Source: Oscillospiraceae bacterium (GTDB lineage: Bacteria > Bacillota_A > Clostridia > Oscillospirales > Ruminococcaceae). From it: a stretch of 19,628 nucleotides of DNA. Under the pieces are notes generated by a model, which saw nothing but the letters and a program-made list of their open reading frames with translations, was not told where the DNA came from and ran no database searches. Both the position numbers and the translations under genes were made by a program. Positions 1 through 7,952 of this stretch are shown here, one piece after another (position 1 is the first letter of the stretch; every line of letters begins with the position of its first letter). The stretch spans positions 1-19,628 of the forward strand of contig JAFSHE010000102.1 in NCBI GenBank assembly GCA_017440445.1, given 5' to 3'.

Positions 1-888
1 ATATCCCTGCTCTTTCAGCAGCGTGATTATATCCCTGCCCACATAGAAATGTGCCGCACCGACCAGCATAAATACATCCTCCCCGCTTTCAAGGGAAGTA
101 GCAGCAAACTCTGCCATCCTCTCCTGACGGGAGTCATACATCATCCACTGAGCCGTTTCGCAATCCTGCTCCATGCCCTCGGGGATCTCCTCAAAAAGCT
201 TCATCTGCGAAAGATACTCCTCGTCAAAGCTGCTCCATGCAGCGTAAAGCTCTTTCATAGACTGCTTCTGCTTTGCATAGTTATCGTCACCGATACATTC
301 CAGCAGCGCAAGCTTTTGTACCGCAGCTGGGATATCCGCCATCATACCGTACTGCATCTCAAAGCTTTCTATCTCGGCTATCTCTTTCCCGTTTTCCTTT
401 GCAAGACCGAGGAAATAATGCTCCGAGCCATACTGAGAATACAGCCCGCACTCCTCGGTGAGGATATTTGAAATATGCGATACCCAGTAATACGGAATGT
501 AGCCTTCAAGTGCAGGAAGATACCAGCCATGCCGCTTCATATAGCTTACTGTGCCGTCATAGTCACCGCCGAGGATATCCTTTGCGCTTTCTCCCGCCTT
601 ACAGAGAAGAACCTCTGCCGCCTGCACAGCATCATCGGTGCGGGAGATATCCAGCTCAAACGCTACCGTATCGCAATCCGAAAACGCATCCATCACATAG
701 TCGGGATACTCTGTTTCCGCAGGACCGAAGTGCATCGACCCGAGAAGATACAGCGTGCCGCCGCTATCCTCGTCATAAGCGCTCCAGAATGGCGGAGCCA
801 CCTGCACCGTCTCCGACTTCTCCGCAGGAGCAGCACAGCCGCAAAGACACAGTGCCGACAGCACAAGCGCCGCTATACGCTTTTTCAT
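1..888 (-). CDS. TraB/GumN family lipoprotein (partial, C-terminus beyond the left edge)
   Basis: Reading leftward from ATG at 888, 296 codons stay open to base 1, so only the extreme C-terminus is missing. The N-terminus is a lipoprotein signal: MKKR, a hydrophobic stretch, then a lipobox LCGC with Cys18 as the likely lipidated residue, placing the protein on the outer face of the membrane. The mature part carries LYLLGSMHFG (His53), the GxxH-type motif of the TraB/GumN family, and near the end the second family hallmark LVGAAHFYVGRDIITLL with a second His. Bacterial members are thought to be metal-dependent protease-like enzymes, but their substrates are mostly unknown. The start codon overlaps the stop of the upstream 71-aa gene (ATGA), so it is the last visible gene of a three-gene operon behind a histidine phosphatase. 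Family assignment is firm; function is not. Confidence 0.88.
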   Translation of the reverse strand, partial: MKKRIAALVLSALCLCGCAAPAEKSETVQVAPPFWSAYDEDSGGTLYLLGSMHFGPAETEYPDYVMDAFSDCDTVAFELDISRTDDAVQAAEVLLCKAGESAKDILGGDYDGTVSYMKRHGWYLPALEGYIPYYWVSHISNILTEECGLYSQYGSEHYFLGLAKENGKEIAEIESFEMQYGMMADIPAAVQKLALLECIGDDNYAKQKQSMKELYAAWSSFDEEYLSQMKLFEEIPEGMEQDCETAQWMMYDSRQERMAEFAATSLESGEDVFMLVGAAHFYVGRDIITLLKEQGY

Positions 889-1100
889 CCCGATACCCTT
901 TTCAGCAGGTCATCGCATGCGTCAGATTCGCTGTAATATTCCTCAGCATCATGATGCTCTCCACCCTCACAATAAAACACCAGCCACCTGCCGCCTTCTT
1001 CAACAAGGCAGGTATAACGATCTTTTTCCTCTCCGATAGAGTAGAAATAATGGGGTACATCCAGCTCAAACAGCTTTATTTTAAGTTCCTCTGTTGTCAT
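885..1100 (-). CDS. small acidic protein of unknown function (71 aa)
   Basis: A 71-residue soluble protein beginning MTTEELKIKLFEL, rich in Asp and Glu, with no signal peptide or membrane segment. A good ribosome binding site (GGAGG, 6 bases before the ATG) supports the start. Visible pattern: a short N-terminal helix, then YSIGEEKDRYTCLVEEGGRW, aromatic beta-strand-like WLVFY, and a C-terminal acidic helix ending SDACDDLLKRV. This layout recalls small Firmicutes proteins sometimes found as immunity-like or orphan genes, but that is from memory of general pattern and no family name is claimed. It lies 11 bases after the histidine phosphatase and overlaps the TraB/GumN lipoprotein gene by ATGA, so it is almost certainly expressed as part of that operon. 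Confidence 0.75.
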   Translation of the reverse strand: MTTEELKIKLFELDVPHYFYSIGEEKDRYTCLVEEGGRWLVFYCEGGEHHDAEEYYSESDACDDLLKRVSG

Positions 1101-1111
1101 TTTTTCCTCCG

Positions 1112-1720
1112 TTACATTATACGACCGCTTATCTCAAAGGTCGGTCCCTTCTGCCACAGGAATGTGGAAAGGATTATCTCAAACCCCTCTCCGGGGCCGC
1201 ACATGAAATCCGCAGGCTTACCCTTGGGAAGTCCGTAGCCCGCAAGCAGGTTGGTGATTACTCCGCCATGGGTGATGACCGCCGCACGGGTGACATCCTT
1301 TGCCATCATATCGCTGAATACCACATCAAGTCCGCTGATGCAGCGCAGCGAGAAGTCACCGAATTTCTCTCCCCCGGGAGGACAGGCGTCTATACCGCCC
1401 TTTATCCAGCTTACATACTCGGGAAGCTCCGCTATATCGCTCTGCTTCTTCCCCTCAAAATCACCGAAATCCATCTCGGAAAGCTCGTCCACTATCATAA
1501 GCTGCCTGTCGGGATAAATTATCTCAGCAGTCTGAAGACAGCGGGTCAACGGCGAGGAATACACCTTTGCCACATTAGGATATAGCTCCATATCCGCAAG
1601 CGAGCGGATGGTTGACGCACCCTCCGCACACAGCGGCAGGTCGGTCTGTCCGATGTACTTTCCGTCAAGATTTCCCTGTGTGATACCGTGACGAATGAGA
1701 TAAAGATAGTAGTTTTTCAT
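1112..1720 (-). CDS. histidine phosphatase family protein (phosphoglycerate mutase-like)
   Basis: A 202-aa cytoplasmic phosphatase of the phosphoglycerate mutase/alpha-ribazole phosphatase (CobC-like) superfamily. The N-terminal LIRHGITQGNLDGKYIGQTD holds the RHG motif with phospho-acceptor His11. YSSPLTRCLQTA supplies the second Arg, EMDFGDFEG the acid (Glu82), and VITHGGVI the second catalytic His (His151). Length matches the family. The start is backed by GGAGG 9 bases upstream. Many such proteins act on small phosphorylated metabolites. The sequence does not identify the substrate, and no cobalamin genes are nearby, so CobC is not assigned. It is the first gene of a minus-strand operon with the 71-aa protein and the TraB lipoprotein, and is divergent from the XRE regulator. 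I could not identify its promoter with confidence. Confidence 0.92.
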   Translation of the reverse strand: MKNYYLYLIRHGITQGNLDGKYIGQTDLPLCAEGASTIRSLADMELYPNVAKVYSSPLTRCLQTAEIIYPDRQLMIVDELSEMDFGDFEGKKQSDIAELPEYVSWIKGGIDACPPGGEKFGDFSLRCISGLDVVFSDMMAKDVTRAAVITHGGVITNLLAGYGLPKGKPADFMCGPGEGFEIILSTFLWQKGPTFEISGRIM

Positions 1721-1746
1721 GTTTTTGTACCTCCATTATAGCCCTC

Positions 1747-1944
1747 TTTTGCCGCAAAATGGGGCGTTTTTTCAAAAAAACACCGTAAACTGCGGCGAAT
1801 TATGAATAATATCCTAGAGAGTTGTCTTTTTTTTGTATAATATGACACTTTACAAATCGGCATATTGCGGATATAATATACAATATGGAATTATGTTGGG
1901 GTCTTGTCTGTTTTCCGCTGTTTTAAGGGGTATTTTGCGGATAT
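1747..1944. promoter_or_regulatory. repeated TTGCGG sites in the divergent intergenic region (candidate operators)
   Basis: The 305-base region between the histidine phosphatase and the XRE regulator holds a recurring TGCGG core. There is a perfect interrupted palindrome TTTTGC-C-GCAAAA at 1747-1759, CTGCGGCGAAT at about 1790-1800, and two identical TTGCGGATAT copies at 1865-1874 and 1935-1944. The first TTGCGGATAT overlaps the -10 box at 1872-1877, and the palindrome lies 27 bases upstream of the phosphatase start. XRE regulators commonly bind such sites upstream of their own gene, so autoregulation is a reasonable inference but unproven. Confidence 0.35.
1849..1877 (+). promoter_or_regulatory. 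sigma-A-type promoter for the XRE regulator
   Basis: TTTACA (1849-1854), a 17-base spacer and a perfect TATAAT (1872-1877) form a strong vegetative promoter reading toward the XRE gene. Transcription would begin near 1884, giving a leader of about 140 bases. A second TATAAT at 1836-1841 has no acceptable -35 partner. Confidence 0.75.
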
Positions 1945-1978
1945 TCACAGACAGAATTACCTATTCTGACTTATCAGG

Positions 1979-2000
1979 CTTCTCCCTTTTCCGGGAGAGG
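1979..2000 (+). other. leader hairpin just upstream of the XRE ribosome binding site
   Basis: CTTCTCCC and GGGAGAGG pair over 8 bp (one G-T wobble) around a TTTTCC loop, ending about 13 bases before the AGGAG ribosome binding site of the regulator. There is no T-run after it, so it is not an intrinsic terminator. It may affect translation or mRNA stability. Confidence 0.4.
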
Positions 2001-2025
2001 ATGACCGAAATTTAGGAGAAAATAT

Positions 2026-2691
2026 ATGAACAAGGACTTTCCGCGCATTATGACTCTGCTGCGCAAGGAGCGCAAGCTTAGTCAGAAGCAGGTCGCCGCT
2101 GACCTTGAGGTCACACAGGCGCTTCTCTCGCATTACGAAAACGGAAAGCGCGAATGCGGACTGGATTTTCTGGTGCGCGCTGCCGATTACTACAATGTTT
2201 CCGTTGATTATCTGCTTGGCCGCTCTCCCATGAGCACAGGCGCAACCGTTTCCGAGCAGGAGCTTCCCGAAAGCTCGGTAAACGAAAAGTTTGAAGGTCC
2301 GCTCTCAGGCGGCACTACCTTCTTCCAGAAGAAGCTTATCACAAACGCTATCGAGATAATCTTTGCACTTCTGCTCAAAGCAAAAAATACAGAGCTTTCA
2401 AAAGCGGTGTGCAATTTCCTTTCGCTGGCGGTGTACCGCAGCTTCAGAATGGTGTACAGCGCAGGCAGGACCAATGATGAAAACACATTCAGCGTACCCG
2501 CCGAAAAGGTCTCCGGACTTACAATGGCTGCCATGACGCTTGAGGATGTCAAGGCACGCAGTGCAGCGCAGAATGGCTCTGAGGACGAGCGCATCACCAC
2601 CGCACGACTGGAGCAGGAATACTCAAAGCAGGCTGCAGCACTTCTCAATATCGTAAAGACCTCCGAGAAAACGCTGGACAAGCTTTGCTGA
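2026..2691 (+). CDS. XRE-family helix-turn-helix transcriptional regulator
   Basis: A 221-aa protein. Residues about 5-65 form a classic Cro/CI-type HTH: LLRKERKLSQKQVAADLEV, then TQALLSHYENGKRECGLDFL and a closing YNVSVDYLLGRSP. This domain binds operator DNA. The remaining 150 residues are a mostly helical C-terminal region (FFQKKLITNAIEIIFALLLK, then a C-terminal EQEYSKQAAALLNIVKTSE helix) that I do not recognise; it is probably for dimerisation or ligand sensing. The ATG follows AGGAG at 8 bases. The gene has its own promoter and terminator, so it is monocistronic. Repeated TTGCGGATAT sites, one overlapping the -10 box, suggest it may repress itself and perhaps the divergent phosphatase operon. 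Its targets cannot be read from the sequence. Confidence 0.9.
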   Translation: MNKDFPRIMTLLRKERKLSQKQVAADLEVTQALLSHYENGKRECGLDFLVRAADYYNVSVDYLLGRSPMSTGATVSEQELPESSVNEKFEGPLSGGTTFFQKKLITNAIEIIFALLLKAKNTELSKAVCNFLSLAVYRSFRMVYSAGRTNDENTFSVPAEKVSGLTMAAMTLEDVKARSAAQNGSEDERITTARLEQEYSKQAAALLNIVKTSEKTLDKLC

Positions 2692-2716
2692 GTAATTCAC
2701 ACAAACAGATATCATA

Positions 2717-2745
2717 AAGACGGCTGAGATATGCCGTCTTTTTTT
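2717..2745 (+). terminator. intrinsic terminator after the XRE gene
   Basis: AAGACGGC (2717-2724) pairs perfectly with GCCGTCTT (2733-2740) around an 8-base loop and runs into a T tract. It lies between two convergent genes. The last T residues form part of the stop codon of the flippase gene on the other strand, where the hairpin has only a weak T run. Confidence 0.9.
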
Positions 2746-4180
2746 ATCCCTCTTTTGAGATGTTGGACTGCTCCTTGCCGCCACGCTTGCTGAGAAACAG
2801 CTTTATCGCCTTAACAGCGGAACGGAAGTTAATGGCAACTATCACCATGAACAGCACACAGTTGAACACATTCTGGAACAATCCGTATGGCAGGAACATC
2901 ACCGACACAGCCATTCCGCTGAGTACGGCAAGGTTTATCGCCATCTTAGGTATGCCCATCTTCATGTAAAGAATCTTTTTAGTGTCGATAGCACGATACA
3001 CAAAAACCACTACATAGCTTACAAGTGTAGCGATCGCCGCACCGATAACACCTATCGTATGCAGCAGGATAAGGTTGAGTGCGATATTCACTGCCGCACC
3101 AATGGCAGAGGAAACGAACGAATGAGTAGTCTTTCCGCTGGCGGAGTACACGCTTCCCATGAAGTTTGAAGAACACTGGAACACTACTGCGCCAAGCAGA
3201 CAGGGAACGTAGAAATATGCACCCTCAAATCCCTCGCCGCCGAAAAACGGCATGATTATCGGGCGGAGTATCAGCATGATCCCCGCCACAGCAACATACA
3301 TTACCGTCTGCATAAGGCTGAATACGTTGGAATAGAAGTTTGACACCGTGCGTGAATTTCGCTCTGTTATCGCAGACATCTGCCATGCCTGCAGAAATAT
3401 TCCTACGACTATTGCGGCGAGGTTCGGGAACTTGTACGCAAAGGAGTACACACCATTCGCACTGCTGCCATGGACAGCTGTTACCATGAAGGTATCCGAA
3501 ACATTCACCACCCACCACATAACAGCAGTTGGCATAAGCGGAATACTGTATCTCAGCATTGAATTTCTCAGCAGCTTATCGTTGCCGAGAGGACGATATC
3601 GCTTGACCAGTCCCGCTTTTAATGACAGGAACACAATGGATGTCAGGTCCGCAAGAGATACAGAGAGAACATATCCCAGTACGCCCATCTTGAACACACC
3701 GAGGAGCAGCAGATTGAACAGAACATTCGACACCGTGGTGAGTATTCCGTCCACCGCATACAGCTTGACATGTCCGCAGGCACGCACATAGATGCTGCAT
3801 ATTCCCTTGATGCTTCCCGTGCACACATACATGAATATCAGCCACTCGTAACTCTTAAGCATTTCTATAAAGCCGATAAGCGGTACGAATGCAGCGAATA
3901 TCACAAGACCTATCAGCGCAACATTTATGCCGATAGACAGCACATGCCGCCTGTTGTTTCCCTTGTCCAGACCATAGCGAAGCACGCCCTCACTGATGGA
4001 GAGCGTTACAACAGATATTAACAGCGCAGATGCGTTGATTATATTCGTGACGTCACCGAAGCCCTCTGTTCCCAGCATGCTTGTATAGAAACCAAGCATG
4101 AGATAGACCAGCAGCTTCGAGCCGAACTGTCCTATCGCAAGCACGATAGTGTTGTTCGCTAGTTTCTGGTATTTATCCAT
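2744..4180 (-). CDS. oligosaccharide flippase family protein (Wzx/MATE-like)
   Basis: A 478-aa integral membrane protein with roughly 12-14 hydrophobic segments across its whole length and a short basic C-terminal tail. The opening MDKYQKLANNTIVLAIGQFG and the following YTSMLGTEGFGDVTNI are typical of polysaccharide-biosynthesis flippases of the MOP superfamily, which move undecaprenyl-linked sugar units across the cytoplasmic membrane. The C-terminal half (FMGSVYSASGKTTHSFVSSA, then a run of alternating helices) matches the family's second bundle. AAGGAT precedes the ATG at 138 bases after rlmB-operon partner tadA's stop region ends, with about 68 intergenic bases holding a hairpin. No glycosyltransferase or polymerase genes are adjacent, so the lipid-linked substrate (capsule, wall polysaccharide or teichoic acid unit) is unknown. 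Fold assignment is strong, precise function is inferred. Confidence 0.85.
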   Translation of the reverse strand: MDKYQKLANNTIVLAIGQFGSKLLVYLMLGFYTSMLGTEGFGDVTNIINASALLISVVTLSISEGVLRYGLDKGNNRRHVLSIGINVALIGLVIFAAFVPLIGFIEMLKSYEWLIFMYVCTGSIKGICSIYVRACGHVKLYAVDGILTTVSNVLFNLLLLGVFKMGVLGYVLSVSLADLTSIVFLSLKAGLVKRYRPLGNDKLLRNSMLRYSIPLMPTAVMWWVVNVSDTFMVTAVHGSSANGVYSFAYKFPNLAAIVVGIFLQAWQMSAITERNSRTVSNFYSNVFSLMQTVMYVAVAGIMLILRPIIMPFFGGEGFEGAYFYVPCLLGAVVFQCSSNFMGSVYSASGKTTHSFVSSAIGAAVNIALNLILLHTIGVIGAAIATLVSYVVVFVYRAIDTKKILYMKMGIPKMAINLAVLSGMAVSVMFLPYGLFQNVFNCVLFMVIVAINFRSAVKAIKLFLSKRGGKEQSNISKEG

Positions 4181-4210
4181 TCTTTATCCTTAGTTGTCTT
4201 TTCTGTATCA

Positions 4211-4242
4211 GACCTGCCCGAATCTAGCGAAACGGACAGGTC
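4211..4242 (-). other. intercistronic hairpin between tadA and the flippase
   Basis: On the plus strand GACCTGCCCG (4211-4220) pairs with CGGACAGGTC (4233-4242) over 10 bp with one mismatch that becomes a G-U wobble in the minus-strand transcript; the loop is 12 bases. In the direction of transcription it lacks a T tract, so it is more likely an mRNA processing or stability element than a terminator. Confidence 0.55.
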
Positions 4243-4248
4243 CTTTAA

Positions 4249-4710
4249 TTATTTCTGTTCTTCCCGCAGCTCCTTGAAAAACCTTGTCAGGACTTCCCCG
4301 CAGCGATCCTTCAGAACACGGCTGCGGACAAACGGGATGTGCGTAAAACGCTCGTCAAACAGGCTCACCACCGAGGCGCATGCACCGTTCTTATCGTCAA
4401 ACGCACCGTACACCACTCTTTTCAGGCGGGAATTCATTATCGCCCCTGCGCACATAGGACACGGCTCCAGCGTGACATACAGGGTGCATCCGCTGAGCCG
4501 CCACTGACCAAGCCGCTTCGCAGCCTGCTCTATCGCAAGTATCTCGGCGTGCGCCGTCGGAGACTGAAGCTGCTCACGCAGGTTGTAGCCCTCTCCGATG
4601 ACCTCCCCCTCAGGAGATACCACCAGAGCGCCTACGGGTATCTCGCCAAGTGCGCCCGCCTTTTCTGCGAGGGCAAGCGCCTTCAGCATGTATTCCTCGT
4701 CAAGCGTCAT
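4249..4710 (-). CDS. tadA: tRNA-specific adenosine deaminase TadA
   Basis: A 153-aa zinc deaminase that converts adenosine 34 to inosine in the anticodon of tRNA-Arg(ACG), widening codon reading. The catalytic signature is complete: TAHAEILAI supplies zinc ligand His54 and proton-shuttle Glu56, and PCPMCAGAI supplies Cys84 and Cys87. The N-terminal half EIPVGALVV is also typical. I chose the ATG at 4710 over an upstream in-frame ATG at 4758 because it gives the usual N-terminus (MTLDEEYMLKALALAEKAG) and forms an ATGA overlap with the stop of the preceding membrane protein, indicating translational coupling. The ribosome binding site is weak (AAGAG-like), which fits coupled initiation. Third gene of the rlmB operon; the flippase follows. 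Confidence 0.95.
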   Translation of the reverse strand: MTLDEEYMLKALALAEKAGALGEIPVGALVVSPEGEVIGEGYNLREQLQSPTAHAEILAIEQAAKRLGQWRLSGCTLYVTLEPCPMCAGAIMNSRLKRVVYGAFDDKNGACASVVSLFDERFTHIPFVRSRVLKDRCGEVLTRFFKELREEQK

Positions 4711-7700
4711 GTCTTTATTCTCTTGAACGCCTGAGCTATCAGCGTCAGTGCCATCCACGCAAGATTGTATACCGAAATGTAGAATGCATTGAGCATATCG
4801 AAGAAGTTAAAGCCAGTATTGACAAAGTAGGGCGAAACAGTGGAATTTGTATTCACTCTGTCCATGATATTGTAGTTTCCGAAGAATGCGAAGATGAACA
4901 CCAGCAGTATACCGAGAGCAACTCCCGCAATCTGCATAGCGCAGCCAAGCTTTATCTTTCTGTAAAGACTCTTTGCGCCGTTTATAGCTGACGCAAAGGA
5001 GGAGAATGTACCGTCGCAGGACACCGCCGCACTTCCCTTTGAAACATACTTTGTACGCTCGTCGAACTCGTCATGAGCCTCGTAGGGGATCACACGGACA
5101 TTCTCTGCACCGATATCGAACAGCTCGCCGATAACACCGTCTGTTATCATGCCGTCAACGGTCTTTATAACGATGCTTACACCGTTCTTTGTAAGCATGT
5201 CAAGGTGATGCTTCACCTGAGTATTTGCTGTCATCTCCACGAAGAACAGCACGCACAGCTCGCCGCCTACTGCAAGATAAACGACCTCGTCCTTGTTCTT
5301 GTTGAGGGCTGTCACCTTCTTCATCTCGGGGACGGTAACTCCGTGGGACTTCATGTGTTCACGGTTTCCGAGAAGCACTCGTCTGCTGCCTATCCAGCCC
5401 ATAACGCCGAGGTTGCTCTCGTAAACGCAGTTGCTTACCTTTTTAAGGAGCGCTGCCTCGTAGTTCAGCATATTGAAGAATGCGTCAGCCAGCACGCTGT
5501 CAGCGCTTACAGCAAGGCTTGCCGCATAGATTATCGCATCATCAAGGGAGATATTCTGTGTTCCCTTGTTCTTATCGTAGTACCATATCTGTCCTGCCTT
5601 TACGGAGTTCACAGGGAACAGCGACTTCGCCTCAAGCAGCACTGCGGAGGTATCATTGATATCCTCTGCTGCGCTGTAACCAAGCACAGCGGCATTCTTT
5701 GCGTTAAGCTCCCTTGACGCAGACAGCATGGGAAGCATTACGATAAGCGCACCTGTAAAGGTAGCTCCCACTGCGAAAACAGCGGTAGCAGTGTTGACTG
5801 CAAGCGCCACATTATCCATGGGGTAGCTACTTACGGACATAAAATATGTCATCAGTCCGCCGATTATTCCTGTGCCAAGCACTACGGGAGTGAGTATACG
5901 TGATATCCTGTCCGAAACATCCTCACAGTATGTGGAGATTATAAAGTCGCAGAGAAGCTCTGTCTTTCTCATGGACGCAACCACGGGAATTCCTGTACCC
6001 ATGCCTCTTGCAAGCTTGTCTGCGCCCTCGTCCTGAAGGCACTCCACGAAATACTTGCTGCGGTCGCCCGAAATAAAGCTGAAATTCCTCTGGGCAGCCT
6101 TTACCGTGCATATCTTCGACACAGTATTGAAGCACAGACAGCCGAGAGATACTATAAGATACAGATGAACGTTATTCGTTACAAGCATGGAGGGCTTTGC
6201 AAGATACACCACCATAGCCAGTATCGCACCGATATGCGCAAAGGCGCACAGCGTATCTCCGTCGGGACGGAGCTTAACAAGCCTAGAAAGACCGTTTGTA
6301 ACAACGCTTGAGCATGCACCGAAGCTGAGTATTCCCAGTACGATATTTGTATACAGATAATTCTCAACATGAAACTTGTTGCACAGATCAGAAAGCAGCG
6401 GGATGCCCTCTGCATTCAGCCTGAAGATCACTCCTGCAACGATAGCCGCCGCAAGAAGTCCCACAAGGATGATAAGTCTGCCCATCAGACCCTTTGAAGC
6501 ACGGTTCAGTCTGTCGATGATAACGTTCTCATCGTCGAGGTCGATCACCTCTTCCTCCTCGTCGTAATCGTCATCATCCTCAATATCGGAGTCCATCTCC
6601 TCGTCGATATCATCCAGCACGAAATTCGCTATCCTGCGCTTTTTGCGGGCAGCAAGCTCGTCCGCCTCACGTATTGCGGCAACAGGGTCCGATTTATGCA
6701 GCACACTTGTATCCACAAGCTGCTTTTCGTAGTCTATATTTAGTCCGTGAGGGGGCAGCTTTGCAGGGTCGGAGAGGTCGGTCAGCGTAACTGTACGCTC
6801 CTCCTCCTTTTCCTTTTCACGCTGCTCCTTCAGCTTTTTGTTGAGGGATGCCACCAGCGCATCGTTGCTGCGGCGCTGCTTTGCAGTAGCAAACTCCTTT
6901 ACCTCGCCCTCCTCGGCGGAGCGTGCGGTATTCAGTATCGCAGTGATATCGCCAGGCTCAGACTTCCTGCGGGATGTAACGGGAGCGTATTCCTTGACAT
7001 GCTCCGTTTCGCCGCCCGAAAGACGCTTGAGGTCGTTTCCTGCAACTGCGAGAGTATCGCCTGAAACAGAACCTGCGTTCTTTACCTCCTCTGCCGCCTT
7101 CGCACGGGAGTCCATGGGATTTATGGAGTCAAGCAGCTCGTCAGGGGATTCTGCCGCCATATCCGCCTCAAGCAGAGCGCGGTTTATCTCCTCGATACGC
7201 TGCTGCTTGCGTATCTGCTGAGTGTTGGTTGTAACAAGGTCGCCCCTTGTGTGGAAGATGATATCATCATCCTCGCCTGCCACCTCGGGCTTTACAAAGG
7301 GCTGAACAAATTCGCTCTCAGGCTGTACTATATCAAGCTCCGCAGTGGGTGCAAACAGCCTTGCCGCCTCCTCAGGAGAGGTCAGCTCTGCCGTAAAGCC
7401 CGAATGTGCCTCCGCTATATCAGCCATAGCTTCCTCTATATCAGCTTCACACTCCTCAAGCTCCGCCTCATGCTGCTGAGCTTCCTTTGCAGCCTTTTCC
7501 TGCTCCTTTAAGCGGCGCTCCTCTGCTGCTCTTTCCTTAGCCTCCGCTTCAAGACGCTTCTTCTCTGCGGCGGCTGCGGCACGCTTTTCTTCCCTTGCAC
7601 GGCGCATAGCCTCAGCCTCGGCCTTTTCACGCTCCTGCTTTTCCCTGCGGCGCTCAGCTTCAGACTTTTTCTCCTGCTCACGCTTTTCCTTGGCACGGCG

Positions 7701-7925
7701 TATCTCCTCCGCACGTCGCTGTGCAGCAAGCTGCTCCTCCTCTTCCTCAGAGAGAAGCTGCTCCTCTGTCTTGCGGGGCTTTGCTCCCGAGCGGCGCATA
7801 GCCTGCTCCAGCTCGTTTCCGCCGATTATCTCCGTAACGCTCTCGGTTATCGGCTCGGATGGCTTGTCGCCGTCACGTTTCCGGTCAATTTCTGCCAGGA
7901 TATCATCAATATTGTAATCAGACAT
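4707..7925 (-). CDS. pseudo-P-type ATPase-like membrane protein with long charged N-terminal extension
   Basis: A 1072-aa protein in two halves. Residues 1-480 are cytoplasmic and highly charged: an N-terminal NIDDILAEIDRKR motif, a Glu/Lys/Arg/Ala-rich coiled-coil stretch at about 55-155, low-complexity linkers, and an acidic cluster at about 445-465. From about 481 there are eight membrane segments in a 4+2+2 arrangement, as in P1B-type ATPases, with cytoplasmic parts in the expected places. After segment 6, the region LNAKNAAVLGYSAAEDIND fits the family's linker, and GWIGSRRVLLGNREHM (about 845) resembles a nucleotide-binding domain. However, every catalytic signature is lost: DKTGT is replaced by LLEAKSLFP (Glu765 at the phosphorylation-site position), TGDN by KTVDG (about 918), GDGxND is absent, and the actuator domain is short with no TGE. 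It therefore probably does not pump ions by the standard cycle. AGGAG precedes the ATG; the stop overlaps tadA. Confidence 0.75.
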   Translation of the reverse strand: MSDYNIDDILAEIDRKRDGDKPSEPITESVTEIIGGNELEQAMRRSGAKPRKTEEQLLSEEEEEQLAAQRRAEEIRRAKEKREQEKKSEAERRREKQEREKAEAEAMRRAREEKRAAAAAEKKRLEAEAKERAAEERRLKEQEKAAKEAQQHEAELEECEADIEEAMADIAEAHSGFTAELTSPEEAARLFAPTAELDIVQPESEFVQPFVKPEVAGEDDDIIFHTRGDLVTTNTQQIRKQQRIEEINRALLEADMAAESPDELLDSINPMDSRAKAAEEVKNAGSVSGDTLAVAGNDLKRLSGGETEHVKEYAPVTSRRKSEPGDITAILNTARSAEEGEVKEFATAKQRRSNDALVASLNKKLKEQREKEKEEERTVTLTDLSDPAKLPPHGLNIDYEKQLVDTSVLHKSDPVAAIREADELAARKKRRIANFVLDDIDEEMDSDIEDDDDYDEEEEVIDLDDENVIIDRLNRASKGLMGRLIILVGLLAAAIVAGVIFRLNAEGIPLLSDLCNKFHVENYLYTNIVLGILSFGACSSVVTNGLSRLVKLRPDGDTLCAFAHIGAILAMVVYLAKPSMLVTNNVHLYLIVSLGCLCFNTVSKICTVKAAQRNFSFISGDRSKYFVECLQDEGADKLARGMGTGIPVVASMRKTELLCDFIISTYCEDVSDRISRILTPVVLGTGIIGGLMTYFMSVSSYPMDNVALAVNTATAVFAVGATFTGALIVMLPMLSASRELNAKNAAVLGYSAAEDINDTSAVLLEAKSLFPVNSVKAGQIWYYDKNKGTQNISLDDAIIYAASLAVSADSVLADAFFNMLNYEAALLKKVSNCVYESNLGVMGWIGSRRVLLGNREHMKSHGVTVPEMKKVTALNKNKDEVVYLAVGGELCVLFFVEMTANTQVKHHLDMLTKNGVSIVIKTVDGMITDGVIGELFDIGAENVRVIPYEAHDEFDERTKYVSKGSAAVSCDGTFSSFASAINGAKSLYRKIKLGCAMQIAGVALGILLVFIFAFFGNYNIMDRVNTNSTVSPYFVNTGFNFFDMLNAFYISVYNLAWMALTLIAQAFKRIKT

Positions 7926-7952
7926 GTTATTCTCCTAAAATTCCGGTGCCTT

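Noticed and set aside
468..1238. 256-codon plus-strand open frame
   Set aside because: It lies antisense to the TraB lipoprotein, the 71-aa gene and part of the phosphatase, all of which have motifs and ribosome binding sites; its translation is low-complexity and matches nothing recognisable.
1735..1740. Minus-strand TATAAT just upstream of the histidine phosphatase gene
   Set aside because: It abuts the GGAGG ribosome binding site, would place the transcript start only a few bases before the ATG, and has no -35 partner.
1833..2015. 60-codon open frame upstream of the XRE regulator, considered as an upstream gene
   Set aside because: It starts at a TTG without a ribosome binding site and overlaps the promoter, so it would be only partly transcribed.
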